A stretch of DNA of 64,000 bases from an uncultured Bacteroidales bacterium (GCA_937894795.1 CALCQV010000043.1:4812-68811); one strand, 5' to 3'. Shown: positions 19,780-29,403, numbered from the stretch's first letter. The notes: generated by a model not told the origin, from the letters alone. Numbers and translations are program-made.

Positions 19780-20622
19780 ATGAAATTTATCGGAGCACAT
19801 GTGAGTGCATCAGGGGGTGTTAATAATGCGCCCATCAATGCTCATGAAATTGGGGCTAAAGCTTTCTCCTTCTTTACCAAAAACCAAAGACAATGGGTGT
19901 CAGCACCTTTAACTAAGGAAGCTATTAAAGGTTTCAGGGATAACTGTGCAACGCATAATTTTGATATGAAGTATATTATGCCCCATGATAGTTACCTGAT
20001 TAATTTGGGCCATCCCGGAAAAGAGGAGTTGCAAAAATCGCGAAATGCTTTTCTTGATGAGATGCAGCGGTGTGAACAGTTGGGCATTTATCAGCTCAAT
20101 TTTCATCCGGGAAGCAGCTTAAATCAAGTTGATAATGAAACTTGTCTGTTGACCATTGCTGAATCCATTAATATTGCACTGGATTCCACAAAAGGAGTTT
20201 CTGCTATAATTGAGAATACAGCAGGTCAAGGAAGTAACCTTGGACATGAATTTGAACAGCTGCGTTTTATCATAGATCATGTGGAAGATAAAAGTCGTGT
20301 TGGTGTTTGTATAGACACATGTCACACCTATTCAGCCGGATATGATATCCTCTCAGCCGAAGGATATGAAAAAACTTTCAGGCATTTTGATGAAACGGTT
20401 GGCCTGAATTTTCTGAAAGCCATACATCTTAATGATACTAAAAAGGCATTGGGCAGCCGGGTTGACCGTCATGACAGCATTGGCAAGGGTCTTCTGGGAA
20501 TTGATGTATTCAAGAGAATTATGAATGACTCCAGATTTGATAATATCCCTATTATCCTCGAAACTCCCGACGAAACAATTTGGAAGGAAGAAATTGAGTT
20601 ATTATATAGCATGATTGATTAA
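19780..20622 (+). CDS. nfo: Deoxyribonuclease IV (endonuclease IV, AP endonuclease)
   Basis: 280-residue TIM-barrel AP endonuclease that cleaves the backbone 5' of abasic sites in base-excision repair. The signatures are MKFIGAHVSASGG at the N-terminus, NFHPGSSL, IIENTAGQGSNLG, GVCIDTCHTYSAGYD and IHLNDTKKALGSRVDRHDSIGKG, containing the His, Glu and Asp ligands of the three-zinc site. Length is normal. Single gene upstream of an orphan receiver. Confidence 0.96.
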   Translation: MKFIGAHVSASGGVNNAPINAHEIGAKAFSFFTKNQRQWVSAPLTKEAIKGFRDNCATHNFDMKYIMPHDSYLINLGHPGKEELQKSRNAFLDEMQRCEQLGIYQLNFHPGSSLNQVDNETCLLTIAESINIALDSTKGVSAIIENTAGQGSNLGHEFEQLRFIIDHVEDKSRVGVCIDTCHTYSAGYDILSAEGYEKTFRHFDETVGLNFLKAIHLNDTKKALGSRVDRHDSIGKGLLGIDVFKRIMNDSRFDNIPIILETPDETIWKEEIELLYSMID

Positions 20623-20649
20623 TTAACCTATCAATTAACCACCTGTAAC

Positions 20650-21063
20650 ATGGAAACAAATCATAATTCACAATCATCAAATCATGAGCCTTCTAAAAAG
20701 TATAGAGGTATTAAAATTATGGTTGCTGAAGATGAGGATTCCAGTTTCAGGGTTATTGACAGGATTCTATATGAATATGGAATTGAAACTATAAGGGCTG
20801 TCAATGGCAAAGAAGCTATTGACCTTGCACAGTCGGTTACCGGTTTGCGTTTAGTCTTTATGGATATTAAAATGCCTGTAATGAATGGTATACAGGCCAC
20901 CAGAATCATTAAAAAGAACTATCCTCAATTGCCGGTGATAGCAACAACTGCCTTTGCAATGCCCGGCGATCAACAAATATTTAAAGAAGCCGGTTGTGAT
21001 GATTATCTTTCTAAACCTTTGAAAGAAAATCAACTTATCAATCTCATTGATAAATATCTCTAA
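20650..21063 (+). CDS. Single-domain response regulator (CheY-like receiver)
   Basis: 137 residues consisting of one receiver domain after a polar 20-residue N-terminus. The acidic cluster EDED at 27-30, phosphoacceptor D72 in VFMDIKMPVMNG, T100 and K122 are all in place. There is no output domain, so it probably relays phosphate or works by protein contact. It starts 27 bases after nfo and converges on a histidine kinase gene. A stand-alone HPt protein is encoded at 33.4 kb; pairing between them is only a possibility. Confidence 0.92.
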   Translation: METNHNSQSSNHEPSKKYRGIKIMVAEDEDSSFRVIDRILYEYGIETIRAVNGKEAIDLAQSVTGLRLVFMDIKMPVMNGIQATRIIKKNYPQLPVIATTAFAMPGDQQIFKEAGCDDYLSKPLKENQLINLIDKYL

Positions 21064-21072
21064 AACGTTGAG

Positions 21073-22227
21073 TTAATCAATATGAAGGGGGAGTTCAACA
21101 TAGAATGTTGTACCACAAGTATCAGATGTGAAATAAACTCTTCCCTTCAAATACTTTCCAGTCAGCAATCTGGCAGTATAAGTCCCTAAGCCTCTATTAT
21201 CACCTTTAGTTGAGAATGAACGCTGGAATACCTGGTGCATTACTTCCTCAGGAAGTTCCAACGGATTGTAAACCCAAAATCGAACTACTTTGTCACTCAG
21301 CCTGACTCCTGCTTTAACTATTTTATGGCTTGTTCCGGCTTCAAAAGCATTATCCATTAAATTAACCAGTACCCGTTTTACAATATTCTTATCAGATTGA
21401 AATTTAACGGAATGAGAGAATGGATCAATAAACAATTTGCACTCTTTGGCTATTTCCTGGTTTGCATAATATTGTTCCAATTCTTTAAATAACTGTATGG
21501 TATTACATAAAGAGATATTGACACTTAAAGTACCTTCTTCGGCTTCATTTAACATTTTCTGAGCCAGGAGGTCATTTACAAGCTCATAATTTACCTTTTC
21601 AGCTGTTTCAATAATTGAGCGGTTATCAGAGTCAAGCTCCTGCTTATTTATAGAGGAAACAACATTTTTTAATTCAGATGCAACACCGTATACTTCATTG
21701 ATGTATGATGTTTCCAGAAATGCTCTTCTTTTCCGATCACTTATATCATTAATGCAGAGAATAGTATAATCCTGCCCCTCATAACTCAGTGGGCTGGCCT
21801 TAATCTTCAGGTCGTATGAAATGACTTCATCGTTAGTCTTAGCTGTAATTCGCGCTTCCTTTACAACAGGTTGCTTTGAATGTTGGCTTTCAAGAATAGC
21901 GTTAACAATTCCACAAAACCGGCATGCTTCAGTGGTACCACATCCGTAAGGTTCTTCATCTGAATGAATGCAATTCAACAGGTTACCCAGCCTGTTTCCC
22001 AACGGCACTATCTCATCTTCAATCTCAAGAAACCTGATAAGATTAGTATTGGCATATACCAATTGACGATTAGAGTTTATAATCATCGCCAAGTCGGGCA
22101 TTGCATCCTGAAACATCCTTAACAGAGGGTTGTTTTTAAGGGAATGATAAGCGCTCTTAACCTCAGTCAAAGCAGCCTTTTCAGCAGATGCATAAAATGT
22201 TGATGGCTTCTTTGTTGAGTTTTTCAC
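21073..22227 (-). CDS. PAS-domain sensor histidine kinase lacking the usual phosphoacceptor His
   Basis: 384 residues, no transmembrane segment. The PAS domain (about 35-165) contains a Cys cluster (C86, C96, C102, C105 in CGTTEACRFC). The HATPase domain (about 245-384) has N-box VNLMDNAFEAG (N293) and FQRSFSTKG-RGLGTY. It belongs to the family whose dimerisation helix normally reads RR-x3-LER-x-FFHD-x2-N. Here the equivalent stretch is RRAFLETSYINEVYG (168-182), with Ile/Asn in place of His-Asp. It may be a non-autophosphorylating kinase, or use another residue. It ends 9 bases from the receiver gene, tail to tail. Confidence 0.85.
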   Translation of the reverse strand: MKNSTKKPSTFYASAEKAALTEVKSAYHSLKNNPLLRMFQDAMPDLAMIINSNRQLVYANTNLIRFLEIEDEIVPLGNRLGNLLNCIHSDEEPYGCGTTEACRFCGIVNAILESQHSKQPVVKEARITAKTNDEVISYDLKIKASPLSYEGQDYTILCINDISDRKRRAFLETSYINEVYGVASELKNVVSSINKQELDSDNRSIIETAEKVNYELVNDLLAQKMLNEAEEGTLSVNISLCNTIQLFKELEQYYANQEIAKECKLFIDPFSHSVKFQSDKNIVKRVLVNLMDNAFEAGTSHKIVKAGVRLSDKVVRFWVYNPLELPEEVMHQVFQRSFSTKGDNRGLGTYTARLLTGKYLKGRVYFTSDTCGTTFYVELPLHID

Positions 22228-22296
22228 TATTTTTCAGGTATTGATAGATTACGCAATATTTATCAATTAAATATTTTGAGCTGGTCTGTTCTATTA

Positions 22297-23793
22297 CTAT
22301 CTAAAACAATCACCCCACTTTATATTCCTCATATCGCCTGATTTTTCATACTCCATGTGCATTCCAAATGCGGCTGAAAGTGTACAGGGAGTATGGGTAT
22401 CACCGGCAAGATTTGCATATTCAGTCAGTGCCTGTCTATAATCAGGATGCACGCAATTATTAATAATTTCTTGCATCTTCGCTTTGGGTGATTTCGAGCG
22501 GAGGTCGGCAATTCCTTGTTCAGTAATCAACACCTGAACAGAGTGTTCACTATGATCGGTATGGGAAACCATAGGTACAAAAGCACTGATTTTCCCACCT
22601 TTGGCAACCGAAGGACAGGTAAAAACAGAAATATAGGCATTCCTGGTAAAGTCGCCTGAGCCTCCAATTCCATTCATCATCTTTTTACCCATCACATTGG
22701 TGCTGTTCACATTACCGAACAAGTCAGCTTCGAGGGCTGTATTAATGGATATAATACCAAGCCTCCTGGCTACTTCAGGACTATTGGATATTTCCTGAGG
22801 ACGAAGGACGATACGATTGTGATAGTAATTCAGATTGTCATATACTTTCTTTAATTGATCACGTGAAACTGTGAGTGAACAACCACTGGCGAAGGTAATA
22901 CGTCCTTCAGCGATAAGGTCAATCACGCTATCCTGAATCACCTCAGTGTACATTTGAAAATCAGGAATTCCTTTATGGCGTCCCAGTGCACCTAATACAG
23001 CATTGGCAATATTCCCGACGCCTGACTGAATTGGAAGAAATGATGAGGGTATGCGCCCAAGTTTAAGCTCCTTAGAAAGGAATTCAGCTACATTGTGTCC
23101 AATCTTCTCGGTAATTTCATCCGTTTCGCTAAAACCACCCACTTCATCAGGGGCATTGGTATTCACAATACCAACTATCTTGGATGGATCCACTTTAATT
23201 ATTTCACCTCCTGCCCTGTCAGATGGCTTGTATATGGGTATCTCCCTCCTATTTGGCGGATCAGCTACAATAATTATGTCGTGCATGCCTCTAAGCCGCT
23301 GTGGATGAAATGAGTTAAGCTCAATAAGTATCTTGTCGGCAACTTTACAAATAGTAGGAGAAATACCCACACCCGTGGTAAGAACAATTTCACCTTGTTC
23401 CGTCACATCACAAGCTTCTATTATAGCCCAGTTGATCTTTCCAAGAAATCCATAGCGGATATTCTGGCCTACAACCGACAGATGAGAATCAAAATAGTCA
23501 GCCTTACCGGCATTGATGAGATTACGCAAATCAGGATTTGATTGGTAAGGAGTGCGGAATTTTACAGCCTCAGCCCTTGCTAGCGAACCATCTAATGAAT
23601 CACCGGTCGATGCTCCTGTAATAACACCAACTTTGAATGGACGACCCTCTGTATGCTCTTTCTTTGCTTTGTTTCCAATAGCTACCGGTATTGACTTTAC
23701 CGATCCTGCCGGTGTGAAACCACTAAAACCAAGTACATCATCATGTTTGATGTATTCCGCTGCTTCTTCTGCTGTAATAAATTTTAATCCCAT
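22297..23793 (-). CDS. Acetyl-CoA hydrolase/transferase family protein (probable acetate:succinate CoA-transferase)
   Basis: 498 residues, two tandem class I CoA-transferase domains. QSGVGNIANAVLGAL at 256-270 and YTEVIQDS at 282-289 (predicted catalytic E284) match the AarC/Cat1/SucCoAT group, and GIGGSGDFTRNAY is in the C-terminal domain. The likely reaction is CoA exchange between acetyl-CoA or propionyl-CoA and succinate. With SucD in the same window this would give ATP from acetyl-CoA by the acetate:succinate CoA-transferase/succinyl-CoA synthetase cycle; that coupling is inference. Confidence 0.9.
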   Translation of the reverse strand: MGLKFITAEEAAEYIKHDDVLGFSGFTPAGSVKSIPVAIGNKAKKEHTEGRPFKVGVITGASTGDSLDGSLARAEAVKFRTPYQSNPDLRNLINAGKADYFDSHLSVVGQNIRYGFLGKINWAIIEACDVTEQGEIVLTTGVGISPTICKVADKILIELNSFHPQRLRGMHDIIIVADPPNRREIPIYKPSDRAGGEIIKVDPSKIVGIVNTNAPDEVGGFSETDEITEKIGHNVAEFLSKELKLGRIPSSFLPIQSGVGNIANAVLGALGRHKGIPDFQMYTEVIQDSVIDLIAEGRITFASGCSLTVSRDQLKKVYDNLNYYHNRIVLRPQEISNSPEVARRLGIISINTALEADLFGNVNSTNVMGKKMMNGIGGSGDFTRNAYISVFTCPSVAKGGKISAFVPMVSHTDHSEHSVQVLITEQGIADLRSKSPKAKMQEIINNCVHPDYRQALTEYANLAGDTHTPCTLSAAFGMHMEYEKSGDMRNIKWGDCFR

Positions 23794-23941
23794 TATAATT
23801 GTAGTTTACTTAATAGTTATATTCTACTTTTGCCTGCCGGAATTTATCGTTCAGATAACTTCCTAATTGAATAAAGTAATTCAATTGTTCTGATCTTTGC
23901 AGCTCAATAGAACACTGCAAAATTATAAAATTAAAGCTGAT

Positions 23942-24934
23942 ATGGACCAATCATTCCGTGCCATTCTTGTAAATGAAACCTCTGATAAAAATTTTGACGT
24001 TAAAGTAAGTCAACGCTATATAAGTGAATTGCCCGACAATGATATATTAATACGGGTATTTTATTCAGGCCTTAATTACAAGGATGCGCTTTCAGCCTCC
24101 GGTAACAAAGGAATAACAAGGAAATATCCTCACACTCCGGGTATTGATGCGGCAGGAGTAATTGTAGATTCCAGGGTTCCTGAATTTAAGAAAGGTGAAG
24201 AAGTTATTGTTACAGGTTACGATCTGGGTATGAACACCAGCGGTGGATTGGCTGAATACATTTGTGTACCGGCCTCATGGGTGGTCAGGCGACCAGAAAA
24301 ACTCTCATTGGAAGAAGCAATGATCATAGGCACCTCAGGCTTTACAGCAGCCAGTGGTATTTATGAATTCATAAAGCATGGCGTACAACCTGAATCAGGC
24401 GAAGTGCTTATTACCGGCGCTACCGGTGCAGTAGGTTCAATGGCGATTGCAATGCTGTCAAAATCAGGCTATCATGTTGTTGCAGTATCAGGAAAACCCG
24501 ATGCCGCTGAATGGCTGAAACAACTGGGTGCTGAAAGGATAATATCACGTGATGAAGCCATTGAACCTACAGGCAAGCCCCTGCTACCCGGTAAATGGGC
24601 TGCAGTACTCGATACTGTGGGTGGCAACATGCTTTCCACTGCAATACGATCAACAAAAGAGCGTGGTATAGTGGCTAACTGTGGTATGATTGTTTCAAAT
24701 GAACTTAATGTTTCTGTGTTCCCATTCATTCTCAGAGCTGTAAGATTGATAGGCATAGCTTCAGCAGAAACTCCTATGAAACGAAGACTTGAGATTTGGG
24801 ATCTTATTCAATCAGAGTTAAAACCTACACTCCTCCCATTGATTTCAAGGACCATTTCACTGGAACAGGTACCCGCCGAGCTTCAACTTATGCTAAAAGG
24901 AAAGCAGCAGGGTAAGGTAATTGTCAGCTTATAG
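23942..24934 (+). CDS. YhdH/AcuI family NADPH-dependent oxidoreductase
   Basis: 330 residues, medium-chain dehydrogenase/reductase without zinc ligands. The N-terminal catalytic domain has SGLNYKDAL and HTPGIDAAGVI, and the Rossmann part has TGATGAVGSMAIAML (about 156-170). It matches the YhdH/AcuI group, which reduces acrylyl-CoA or quinones. The frame is open 15 codons upstream, but the extension is unlike the family, so the ATG at 23942 is used. The last six bases overlap the end of the convergent transporter gene. Confidence 0.9.
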   Translation: MDQSFRAILVNETSDKNFDVKVSQRYISELPDNDILIRVFYSGLNYKDALSASGNKGITRKYPHTPGIDAAGVIVDSRVPEFKKGEEVIVTGYDLGMNTSGGLAEYICVPASWVVRRPEKLSLEEAMIIGTSGFTAASGIYEFIKHGVQPESGEVLITGATGAVGSMAIAMLSKSGYHVVAVSGKPDAAEWLKQLGAERIISRDEAIEPTGKPLLPGKWAAVLDTVGGNMLSTAIRSTKERGIVANCGMIVSNELNVSVFPFILRAVRLIGIASAETPMKRRLEIWDLIQSELKPTLLPLISRTISLEQVPAELQLMLKGKQQGKVIVSL

Positions 24935-25897
24935 GGATCCTGATTTAAACTTGTTAACCATTATACTCGACAATAGCAACTGCAGGGAATGATATACCAG
25001 AATTGGCAGAATTATTACTCCAACGGCCGGATTGCCGGCATAAATAAGCCTTCCCATAGTACTTCCATGCACCAGTGATTTTGTGCTGCCACAAAACAGT
25101 GCCGTTATTATATCAGGAGTTGGCATAGCTGACTTTCTGGCAATATGGTATATAATCAGGTTGACTAATATAAAAATCAGCAGTAATGCTCCTATCAACA
25201 TACCGATATCCCATACTGACAATCCTCTGAATTGATTAATATAGAATGAATTGGCAAATGAATAATATACAATGGAGAGAATTACTGTCTGATCAAAATA
25301 CCTTGTAAAGTTTTTATATTTAATAGCTGTTTTGCCTACCACAGGATTTAGCATCACACCCACGACAATTGGCAACAGAATCTGAAAAAACAGCTTGATA
25401 AACACCTGTCCGGTATCAAAACTACCACCTGTAGTACCCTGTAATACACTTAACATCATAGGAGGTAAAATGATACCTGCCATGCTTGAAAGGCTGCTAT
25501 TAAACAAAGCCGCAGGTACATTCCCGTTTGCCAGAGATACCAGCACCGCAGCTGATGACACAGTTGAGGGCATCACACTTAGAAATATTATTCCCTGCCA
25601 GAGGTAACCGTCATTACCTATGGTATATCTTCCAATAATAGCAATCAGCGGAAAGAATAGAAAGGTAGCCGACTGAATAAGAAGGTGGAGCTTCCAGTTA
25701 GACATGCTCTGAAGGATTGTTCTGAAATTCAGGCGGAACCCATATAAAAGAAAGATAACTGATACACCTATCCCCGATAACGCTTTAACCGAAAACGGAC
25801 CGGTACCAATACCACCCTCCGGCCAAAGACGGGCAAGCAAGATAGCCCCCAAAAGGGCAGGAATAAACCAATCTACCTGTGGTAATCTGAATCGCAT
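24929..25897 (-). CDS. SBF-like (bile acid:sodium symporter superfamily) transporter
   Basis: 322 residues with 9-10 hydrophobic helices and no signal peptide. MPSTVSSAAVLVSLANGNVPAALFNSSLSS (near 105-135) and FCGSTKSLVHGSTMGRLIY (near 265-285) are the two discontinuous-helix regions of the YfeH/SBF_like group in the BART superfamily. It is an inner-membrane sodium-coupled or related transporter; the substrate is unknown. Convergent with the YhdH gene, overlapping by six bases. Confidence 0.88.
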   Translation of the reverse strand: MRFRLPQVDWFIPALLGAILLARLWPEGGIGTGPFSVKALSGIGVSVIFLLYGFRLNFRTILQSMSNWKLHLLIQSATFLFFPLIAIIGRYTIGNDGYLWQGIIFLSVMPSTVSSAAVLVSLANGNVPAALFNSSLSSMAGIILPPMMLSVLQGTTGGSFDTGQVFIKLFFQILLPIVVGVMLNPVVGKTAIKYKNFTRYFDQTVILSIVYYSFANSFYINQFRGLSVWDIGMLIGALLLIFILVNLIIYHIARKSAMPTPDIITALFCGSTKSLVHGSTMGRLIYAGNPAVGVIILPILVYHSLQLLLSSIMVNKFKSGSL

Positions 25898-25975
25898 ATC
25901 AAAGTTTGAGGTGCAAATATAGAAGTATAAGATATACTATTGAGAGGGAGGAGACTTTGAGGTTAGTTAAAATGG

Positions 25976-26656
25976 TCAAATATCTCCTAAAAGATCAGGC
26001 CTTCTTTTTTTTGTTCTCTCAAGTGCCTGCTCGTAATTCCATTTTTTAACCTCCTTCTCATTCCCCGAGAGCAATATATCAGGGACTTTCATTCCCATAT
26101 ATTCTGCAGGACGGGTGTAGACAGGCGGACTTAACAAGCCATCTTGAAATGAATCAGATAAAGCAGAGGTTTCATCATTAAGAACGCCGGGAATCAATCT
26201 TATTAAACTGTCAGTCAATACAGCAGCTGCCAGTTCACCACCCGACAAGACATAATCACCTATTGAAATCTCCCTGGTGATATACTTCTCCCTAATTCTT
26301 TCATCAACACCCTTATAATGCCCACATAGAAGAATAATATTTCCTTTTAAACTAAGCTGATTAGCAACCTGCTGATCTAATACTTCGTCATCAGGGGTTA
26401 GAAAAATGACTTCATCATACATTCTTTCTGATTTCAGCTTCTCAATACAGTCGGCAATTGGCTGAACCATCATAACCATTCCCGAAGTAAAACCGAAAGG
26501 ATAATCATCAACATTCTTATGTTTGCTTTTGCTGAAATCACGTATATTATGAATGAATATCTCTGCATGTCCTTTACTAACAGCTCTTTTGATGATAGAG
26601 TGGTTAAACGGGCCTTGAAACATTTCAGGAAAAATGGTGAGGATATCTATTCGCAT
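25976..26656 (-). CDS. trmD: tRNA (guanine-37-N1)-methyltransferase
   Basis: 226-residue SPOUT methyltransferase that methylates G37 of tRNAs reading CNN codons. The N-terminus MRIDILTIFPEMFQGPF and the trefoil-knot segments LLCGHYKGVDERI and SIGDYVLSGGE-AA are diagnostic. Length is normal. It is divergent from rplS, its usual partner in many bacteria. Its -7 promoter element ends only seven bases before the ATG. Confidence 0.97.
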   Translation of the reverse strand: MRIDILTIFPEMFQGPFNHSIIKRAVSKGHAEIFIHNIRDFSKSKHKNVDDYPFGFTSGMVMMVQPIADCIEKLKSERMYDEVIFLTPDDEVLDQQVANQLSLKGNIILLCGHYKGVDERIREKYITREISIGDYVLSGGELAAAVLTDSLIRLIPGVLNDETSALSDSFQDGLLSPPVYTRPAEYMGMKVPDILLSGNEKEVKKWNYEQALERTKKRRPDLLGDI

Positions 26657-26663
26657 AATGCTG

Positions 26664-26671
26664 CAAATTTA
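26664..26671 (-). promoter_or_regulatory. trmD promoter -7 element, nearly leaderless
   Basis: On the minus strand this reads TAAATTTG (TAnnTTTG). Its last base is seven bases from the trmD ATG, predicting a leader of only a few bases or none. Confidence 0.5.
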
Positions 26672-26752
26672 CAACAATGTCTTATCATCTAACATTATGG
26701 GTAACTTTGCAGGGCATTTAGGCTATAAATAGTGAATAAATTTTATCAGCAG

Positions 26753-26785
26753 TTTGTTTATTAAAAATATTTTGCCGTATATTTG
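26753..26785 (+). promoter_or_regulatory. rplS promoter, -33 and -7 elements
   Basis: TTTG at 26753-26756 and TATATTTG at 26778-26785 are separated by 21 bases, a good match to the Bacteroidetes consensus. It lies 41 bases upstream of the rplS ATG. Confidence 0.7.
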
Positions 26786-26826
26786 CACTCATTTTCAGAA
26801 ACGCCAATAATTAAATACCTAATCAA

Positions 26827-27183
26827 ATGAGCAAGAAGGCATTAGTGAAGTATGTTGAGGAAACCGCTGTGGTTCTCCGGGAATTCCCCAGCTTTAAAGC
26901 AGGCGACACCGTTACCGTTCACTATAAAATAAAAGAAGGTGATAAAGAAAGAATACAACAGTTTCAGGGCGTGGTTTTGAAACGTTCAGGCGAAAGTGCT
27001 ACTCAAACTTTCACCGTTCGTAAAGTATCAGGCAGCACAGGCGTTGAAAGAATATTCCCAATAAGTTCACCTTTTATTGAGAAAATTGAAGTTAATAAAC
27101 ATGGGGTTGTTCGCAGAGCACGTATTTTCTACCTCCGCAACCTTAAAGGTAAGAAAGCCAGAATTAAAGAAAAGAGAGTATAG
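26827..27183 (+). CDS. rplS: 50S ribosomal protein L19
   Basis: 118 residues, full length. FKAGDTVTVHYKIKEGDKERIQQFQGVV and FTVRKVSGSTGVERIFPISSPFIEKIEV are the conserved L19 core, ending in a basic tail. It sits at the 30S-50S interface of the ribosome. It has its own promoter and a strong terminator, so it appears monocistronic. Confidence 0.98.
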   Translation: MSKKALVKYVEETAVVLREFPSFKAGDTVTVHYKIKEGDKERIQQFQGVVLKRSGESATQTFTVRKVSGSTGVERIFPISSPFIEKIEVNKHGVVRRARIFYLRNLKGKKARIKEKRV

Positions 27184-27206
27184 TATTGTTTTCATAAGTG
27201 TTGGGG

Positions 27207-27240
27207 AAAGGTCCATCTTTAGGGATGGGCCTTTTTATTT
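27207..27240 (+). terminator. rplS terminator
   Basis: AAAGGTCCATC (27207-27217) pairs with GATGGGCCTTT (27224-27234), with one G-T pair, followed by a T-rich tail. Confidence 0.85.
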
Positions 27241-27243
27241 GCT

Positions 27244-27251
27244 TAAATTTG
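27244..27251 (+). promoter_or_regulatory. Promoter -7 element of the Omp85-like gene
   Basis: TAAATTTG matches TAnnTTTG, directly after the rplS terminator and 63 bases before the preferred ATG at 27315. Confidence 0.45.
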
Positions 27252-27314
27252 TAAGATTGGTACATCTATTGCAGCATCCTTTTGAATTCATGTCATGGTG
27301 CCATAAGAAAAACT

Positions 27315-29219
27315 ATGAGAACTACTGCATTCGTACGACTTCTATTGATTTGTCTGCTATGCCTTTCTGGTTTCAAGTTTGATATTTATGCCCAAATTGA
27401 TGACACTATCCACATGCCTTTTGATAACAGCCAAAATGGAGATTTGTCAAAAAAAGAATACCGGTTGCTTCTTAAACGAATTGTTGCTTCTGACGATTTC
27501 TATTCCCGGATTAAAAGAAAAGCCGACAGCGGCTATATATACAAACAGCTTTACCCCCTGATTTTCAGGAAACCACAAACTGCTGAAAATCTCAAAATCA
27601 ATAGCCTCCCGGCAAATGCTCAGTTTAAATCCTACAAGAATTATGTAATTCGCTCAATCAGAATCATCAAGGTGCCTACTTTCGGCAGCTCAGTATATGA
27701 TACCGTACAAGTGGAAAACCGGGGACTTGCCAAAACACTTAATAGTATTCATTTCCCAACATTGGATGCCGTTATATTAAAATATTTGCTTTTCGAGGTA
27801 AATGACCGCCTTGATCCTATTCTACTATCGGATAATGAGCGAATTATACGTAATGCGCCAATATTTGAAGATGCAAGATTTATTATTAATCCGGTCAATA
27901 AAGACACTGTAGACCTTATTCTGGTTGTGAAGGATGTATTTCCACTAGGTGCCGATGTGAAAGTTAATTCTCTTGATAACGGCTCCTTTAGAATATTTAA
28001 TCGCAATATCTTCGGCTTTGGACATCAATTTGGCCAGTCATTTGGATACGATAGCAAGTATAGTCCTTCATTTTATCTGGGTGAAGGTGCTTATATTATC
28101 CGCAATATCAAGCATAATTTTATTGACTTCACCATGTCCTGGGCTAATACTCCAACCAACAGGAATATTGGCATTGACGTTATACGTCCTTTTTTAACGC
28201 CTGAAGTAAAACTGGCCGGTGGATTAACGGTAATATATAAACAGTCGTGGCTTTTCAATAACAGATCGTACCTACCCTATAAATACAGCAACCAACTTCT
28301 GGATGTATGGGCCGGCTATGCTTTTATAACGCATCGACTTAAGGAAATATCCTCACGCAGGCAACAAGTTGCCTTCACCGGAAGGTTTTACCAACTTAGT
28401 TATTTTCAAACTCCTGATTTCTATTTGTTGCAAGGCCCTCCAATGGTTAATACTACCAGATTATTATTCGGCTTTAACATCTTACGAAGTGAATATTACC
28501 GCACCAATATGCTCTATGGATATGGCCGTACTGAGGATATACCTTATGGGCATCATGCCGAATTGATTGCAGGCTGGGAGTTTACTGAACTTCAAAAACG
28601 TTTTTATACTGCTATAAAGCTCGATTTTCTTAAACCTATAAATGATGCCGGACTTTTTGGACTTGATTTACAAATTGGCAGCTATTTATCTGAAAGTGGC
28701 CATTATGAACAGGGCGTTCTCAAAACTACGCTTAAATTAATCTCTCCACTCCTGCCTGCCGGTAAGCACAGTATCAGAAACTTCATCACATTAGGCTATA
28801 CAACAGGACTTGACAGGTATACAACCACAACTATCTCAGTTAATGATGGTAATTCAGGTAATCTTTTCAACAAATATGACATGGTGGGATACCAGCGAAT
28901 AAGAGGCAGAGTAGAATCCGTACTTTTCACTCCCTATTATTTTCTTGGATTCCGGTTTGCCCCATTCGGCTTTGCTGAAGCTGCCATGATTGCCGGCAAA
29001 CATCAGGAATTCTTCCACCAACGCATCTATCCGGCTTTAGGTATTGGTGTTCGGTTAAGAAATGAAAACCTCGTCTTCTCAACTTTCCAGATATCGCTCT
29101 CATGGCATCCTGTAGCCCCAGATAACATATCGCCTTTCGAGTTTTTAATCTCCGGCCTCCCTCCTGCCGGACTGGAGCGATACCTTATAGATAAACCTGA
29201 TATGATTCTATACGAGTAA
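27315..29219 (+). CDS. Omp85/BamA-like outer-membrane protein
   Basis: 634 residues with an SPI signal peptide (MRTTAFVRLLLICLLCLSGF..YAQ). Residues about 100-220 resemble a POTRA-like domain (YVIRSIRIIKVPTFGSSVYD, then DNERIIRNAPIFEDARFIIN and DTVDLILVVKDVFPLG). The remainder has alternating aromatic/hydrophobic strands typical of a 16-strand barrel and ends with a short post-barrel tail. It may belong to a Bacteroidetes-specific surface-antigen/Omp85 branch rather than BamA itself. The ATG at 27315 is preferred over 27282 because it starts the signal peptide. Confidence 0.82.
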   Translation: MRTTAFVRLLLICLLCLSGFKFDIYAQIDDTIHMPFDNSQNGDLSKKEYRLLLKRIVASDDFYSRIKRKADSGYIYKQLYPLIFRKPQTAENLKINSLPANAQFKSYKNYVIRSIRIIKVPTFGSSVYDTVQVENRGLAKTLNSIHFPTLDAVILKYLLFEVNDRLDPILLSDNERIIRNAPIFEDARFIINPVNKDTVDLILVVKDVFPLGADVKVNSLDNGSFRIFNRNIFGFGHQFGQSFGYDSKYSPSFYLGEGAYIIRNIKHNFIDFTMSWANTPTNRNIGIDVIRPFLTPEVKLAGGLTVIYKQSWLFNNRSYLPYKYSNQLLDVWAGYAFITHRLKEISSRRQQVAFTGRFYQLSYFQTPDFYLLQGPPMVNTTRLLFGFNILRSEYYRTNMLYGYGRTEDIPYGHHAELIAGWEFTELQKRFYTAIKLDFLKPINDAGLFGLDLQIGSYLSESGHYEQGVLKTTLKLISPLLPAGKHSIRNFITLGYTTGLDRYTTTTISVNDGNSGNLFNKYDMVGYQRIRGRVESVLFTPYYFLGFRFAPFGFAEAAMIAGKHQEFFHQRIYPALGIGVRLRNENLVFSTFQISLSWHPVAPDNISPFEFLISGLPPAGLERYLIDKPDMILYE

Positions 29220-29353
29220 ATGATAAAACCCGACAAATAAATCGCAATATCTGACTTGTCCAATTCTTAATTGCACTATGGAATTACATTGAGATCGCAA
29301 CTTCAGTTGATTAATCAGGCGCAATCAATCACCTTACAGCACCGCGATCAAAC

Positions 29354-29384
29354 TTGATGTTCTGTAGTTTAATAACTAAATTTG
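29354..29384 (+). promoter_or_regulatory. Promoter of the DUF5063 gene, -33 and -7 elements
   Basis: TTG at 29354-29356 and TAAATTTG at 29377-29384, spaced 20 bases, 19 bases before the GTG start codon. Confidence 0.6.
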
Positions 29385-29403
29385 CATCTTAAATATTATA
29401 AAA

